Assembly: GCA_004298045.1 (NCBI GenBank)
Contig: SCRM01000006.1
Location: 1 to 64,000 of the forward strand
From: Rhodanobacter sp.
Lineage (GTDB): Bacteria; Pseudomonadota; Gammaproteobacteria; Xanthomonadales; Rhodanobacteraceae
Direction of reading: 5' to 3'
DNA length: 64,000 nucleotides
The notes beneath the pieces were generated by a model that saw nothing but the letters and a program-made list of their open reading frames with translations, searched no databases and was not told the origin of the DNA. Position numbers and translations under genes: made by a program. Below are positions 61,490-64,000 of this stretch, in pieces; positions within the stretch are counted from its first letter, which is position 1, and each line of letters opens with the position of its first letter.

Positions 61490-64000
61490 ATGAACCAACG
61501 CAAGACTCTGCTGGCCACCAGTGTCGTCGCCGGCCTGTGCCTGTCCGTCGGCGCCTTCGCGCAGACGCAGGACAACAGCACCACCACCAAGCCGGCCAAC
61601 AAGGATCAAGCCAAGACCCTGTCGACGGTGACCGTCACCGGCATCCGCGCCTCGCAGGAGAAGGCGCTCGACATCAAGCGCGACGCCAACTCCAACATCG
61701 AAGTGGTCACCGCCGAAGACGTCGGCAAACTGCCGGCACACAACGTGGCCGACACCCTGCAGCGCCTGCCCGGCGTCAACATCAGCTCCTCCAGCGCCGA
61801 CGAAGGCGGCTTCGACGAAGCCGACCGCGTCAGCCTGCGCGGCACCAGCCCCAGCCTCACCCAGACGCTCATCAACGGCCACGGCGTGGGCAGCGCCGAC
61901 TGGTTCGTGCTCAGCCAAGGCAACAACGTCGGCCGCAGCGTGAGCTACACCCTGTTGCCGTCCGAGCTGGTCAGTCGCGTCGAAGTGCACAAGTCCTCCG
62001 AAGCGCGCTTCCAGGATGGCGGCACCACCGGCAACGTCGACATCATCACCCGCAAGCCGCTCGACTTCGCAAAGCAGATGACCGGCCAGGTCAGCGTGGG
62101 CGGCGTGTACGCCGACCTGCCGAGCAAGACCGACCCGCAGTTCAGCGGCCTGTTCAACTGGAAGAACGCCGACCACACGTTCGGCGTGCTGGTGCAGGCG
62201 TTCAAGCAGAAGCGTCACCTGCGCCGCGAAGCACAGGAAATCCCCGGCGGCTTTGCCACCATCGATCCGGCCTCGGCACTGGCGCAAAGCCATCCCGACC
62301 TTGCCGGGGTGAAGGTTCCGGGCCTGTTGGGCTCCACGCTGTTCGAGCAGGTGCGCGACCGCAAGGGCGGCCTGGTCGAGTTGCAGTTCCGGCCGAACGA
62401 CGACCTCACGCTGGGCCTGAGCGGCTTCTACTCGAAGATGGACGCCAACAACTACAACCGCAACTTCATGTTGTGGGGCGGCAACTTCGCCACCAGCCAG
62501 GCGCCGAACCCGGGCTACACGGTGAAGGACGGCGTGCTCACCAACGCCACCTATGCCGGCGTGCCGGGCACCAACTATGTCGTGTACGACATGATCAACC
62601 GGCAGGCGACGTCGAAGACCCAGTACTACACCCTCGACGCCGACTGGAACCTCTCGCAGAACACCTCGGCCAAGTTCCAGGCCGGCACCACCAAGGGCAC
62701 CGGCCAGACCCCGCGCCAGTACATTGCCGAAGTCACCGCGGCCGACGGTGGCGGCGCCAGCTGGTCCACCCACGGCAACAGCTCGCCGGTCGACTGGAGC
62801 GTGGGCGGCGACACCTCGCCGGCCGGCGTCACCAGCTTCGGCACCTGGGGCAACCAGCTCGTGCGCGCGCTGGACAAGGAGCACTGGTTCACCGCCGACT
62901 TCACCACCTACTTCAATGCCGGTGCGGTGCAGTCGTTCAACTACGGCATCCGCTATGCCAAGCACGACCGCGACGCGCAGTCGCCGGAAGGCGCCACCCC
63001 AGGCAACATCTGGGCAACGCTGCAAAACGGCGCCACCGCCAACTACCCCAGTGACTTTGCCGACGGCCTCGGCGGCAACTTTCCGAAGGACATCTGGTAC
63101 TTCACGCCGGGCGCGCTCAAGAGCGCCATCGTCGCCAACTCCACCTGGCTCTCCGGCAACAACGGCCCGACCGGCCGCCACAACTACGGCGGCGAGTGGA
63201 GCGTGAACGAGAAGAACGCCGCGGCGTATTTCCAGGTCAACTTCGAGGGCGACCGCTGGAGCGGCAACGCCGGCCTGCGCTACGTCAGCATCAAGCAGGG
63301 CATCGACACCTACTTCGCCGACACCGTGCACCCGGACGTGTCCAGCCTGTTCGGCAGCTGGGATCGCCGCCACTACAAGAACAGCTACAACCGCCTGCTG
63401 CCCAGCGCCAACCTCAAGTTCAGCCTGACCGACGACCTGCTGTTCCGCGCCGCGGCGTCGCAGACGCAAACCCTGCCGGATTACTCCGCACTCGGTGCCT
63501 CGTCGTGGGGTTCGGATCTCAACAAGACCGGCGGCGGCGGCAACCCGCACTTGAAGCCGGTGGTGTCGACCAACCTCGATGCCGGCCTGGAGTGGTATTT
63601 CATGCCGCGCGGCCTGCTGGCAGCCACCGCGTATTCGATGAACATGAAGGACTACGTCGCCTACGGCGTGCAGAACCAGCAGCTCTTCAGCGAACTGACC
63701 CACCAGCTGGAGACCTACAAGATCTCGATGCCGATCAACGCCGACGCCTCGGTGACCGGGGTGGAACTGGCCTACAACCAGCCGATCGGCGAGTTCTTCG
63801 GCGTCAACGCCAACTACACCTACGCCGACGGCAGCACCGACCACACCTGGGCGGACGGCAGCAACCACCTGCTGGGCACCTCGAAGAACACCTACAACAT
63901 CGGCGGCTACTTCGAGAACGACCGGTTCGGCGCGCGCGTGAGCTACACCTGGCGCTCGGCGTTCCTGATCGGCCTGTCCGGCGCCAGTCCGTACTACCAG
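61490..64000 (+). CDS. TonB-dependent receptor (CUT type), truncated by the window edge
   Basis: 837 residues in the window, with the 3' end missing. A signal peptide (about 1-24, GAFA-Q) precedes a TonB-box-like stretch (LSTVTVTGIRAS, about 43-54). A plug domain follows (DANSNIEVVTAEDVGKLPAHNVADTLQRLPGVNIS) and then beta-barrel strands rich in Tyr, Asn and Gly. The wording of the plug is that of carbohydrate-utilisation receptors in Xanthomonas and Caulobacter. The RBS is GAGGGGAGG. It lies 81 nt after the kinase, probably in the same LacI regulon, taking up an oligosaccharide across the outer membrane. Confidence 0.92.
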   Translation, partial: MNQRKTLLATSVVAGLCLSVGAFAQTQDNSTTTKPANKDQAKTLSTVTVTGIRASQEKALDIKRDANSNIEVVTAEDVGKLPAHNVADTLQRLPGVNISSSSADEGGFDEADRVSLRGTSPSLTQTLINGHGVGSADWFVLSQGNNVGRSVSYTLLPSELVSRVEVHKSSEARFQDGGTTGNVDIITRKPLDFAKQMTGQVSVGGVYADLPSKTDPQFSGLFNWKNADHTFGVLVQAFKQKRHLRREAQEIPGGFATIDPASALAQSHPDLAGVKVPGLLGSTLFEQVRDRKGGLVELQFRPNDDLTLGLSGFYSKMDANNYNRNFMLWGGNFATSQAPNPGYTVKDGVLTNATYAGVPGTNYVVYDMINRQATSKTQYYTLDADWNLSQNTSAKFQAGTTKGTGQTPRQYIAEVTAADGGGASWSTHGNSSPVDWSVGGDTSPAGVTSFGTWGNQLVRALDKEHWFTADFTTYFNAGAVQSFNYGIRYAKHDRDAQSPEGATPGNIWATLQNGATANYPSDFADGLGGNFPKDIWYFTPGALKSAIVANSTWLSGNNGPTGRHNYGGEWSVNEKNAAAYFQVNFEGDRWSGNAGLRYVSIKQGIDTYFADTVHPDVSSLFGSWDRRHYKNSYNRLLPSANLKFSLTDDLLFRAAASQTQTLPDYSALGASSWGSDLNKTGGGGNPHLKPVVSTNLDAGLEWYFMPRGLLAATAYSMNMKDYVAYGVQNQQLFSELTHQLETYKISMPINADASVTGVELAYNQPIGEFFGVNANYTYADGSTDHTWADGSNHLLGTSKNTYNIGGYFENDRFGARVSYTWRSAFLIGLSGASPYYQ

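Noticed and set aside
60353-63868. 1171-codon open frame on the minus strand
   Set aside because: It is antisense to the glucokinase and TonB-receptor genes, both with clear family motifs. The translated product is low-complexity Val/Gly/Ala/Arg-rich, typical of high-GC mirror frames.

Overview
The window is a GC-rich chromosomal segment from a flagellated gammaproteobacterium. Several things point to the Xanthomonadales/Lysobacterales, most likely Rhodanobacteraceae (inference from gene content and order). These are the tyrS-mepM-anmK block next to an rRNA operon, a membrane-tethered AlgC-type phosphomannomutase, a FleQ/sigma-54/FliA flagellar hierarchy with cheV and flgA-flgM-flgN side by side, and a LacI/sugar-MFS/glucokinase/TonB-receptor sugar locus.

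Layout. (1) 1-16.4 kb is housekeeping. The promoter and leader of an rRNA operon run leftward off the edge. Next come tyrS (-), the M23 peptidase mepM and anmK (+), a small ribbon-helix-helix protein, xth-ampG (-), a GNAT protein, pyrE and a DUF4124 protein (+), coaBC-dut-algC (-), radC (+), and argS with a SPOR protein and an SDR (+). (2) 17.2-57.1 kb is one large flagellar and chemotaxis island. Its right-to-left genes are flgBCDEFGHIJKL, fliC, fliD-fliS-fliT-fliS2-pilZ, fleQ, fliE-fliF-fliG-fliH-fliI-fliJ-fliK and fliL-fliM-fliN-fliO-fliP. A rightward insert between flgL and fliC carries a 1379-residue multi-domain glycosyltransferase, a WecE-type sugar aminotransferase and a WecD-like acetyltransferase. 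At the right end cheV (-) diverges from a soluble MCP gene overlapping flgA, followed by flgM-flgN and an EAL/HDOD protein. (3) 57.3-64 kb is a sugar-uptake locus: a LacI regulator and an FHS-family MFS transporter (-), divergent from a glucokinase-type kinase and a TonB-dependent receptor that runs off the right edge.

The flagellar genes form a tiered regulon whose promoters can be read directly. GG-N10-GC (sigma-54) elements precede fliL, fliE, fliD, flgB and the glycosyltransferase operon. FliA (sigma-28) elements with 11-nt spacers precede fliC, flgM, cheV and the MCP-flgA pair. A CRP/Clp-type palindrome lies just upstream of the flgM promoter. fleQ, the sigma-54 activator, lies within the island.

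The most interesting system is the glycosylation cassette. It sits between hook-filament junction and flagellin genes and has its own sigma-54 promoter, so it is predicted to build and attach a 4-amino-4,6-dideoxyhexose-containing glycan to flagellin. Other notable points are a palindromic intergenic repeat translated as part of FlgI, a heptamer repeat translated as the start of FliO, a FliS paralogue, a structured intergenic region between cheV and the MCP gene, and paired LacI-type operators.
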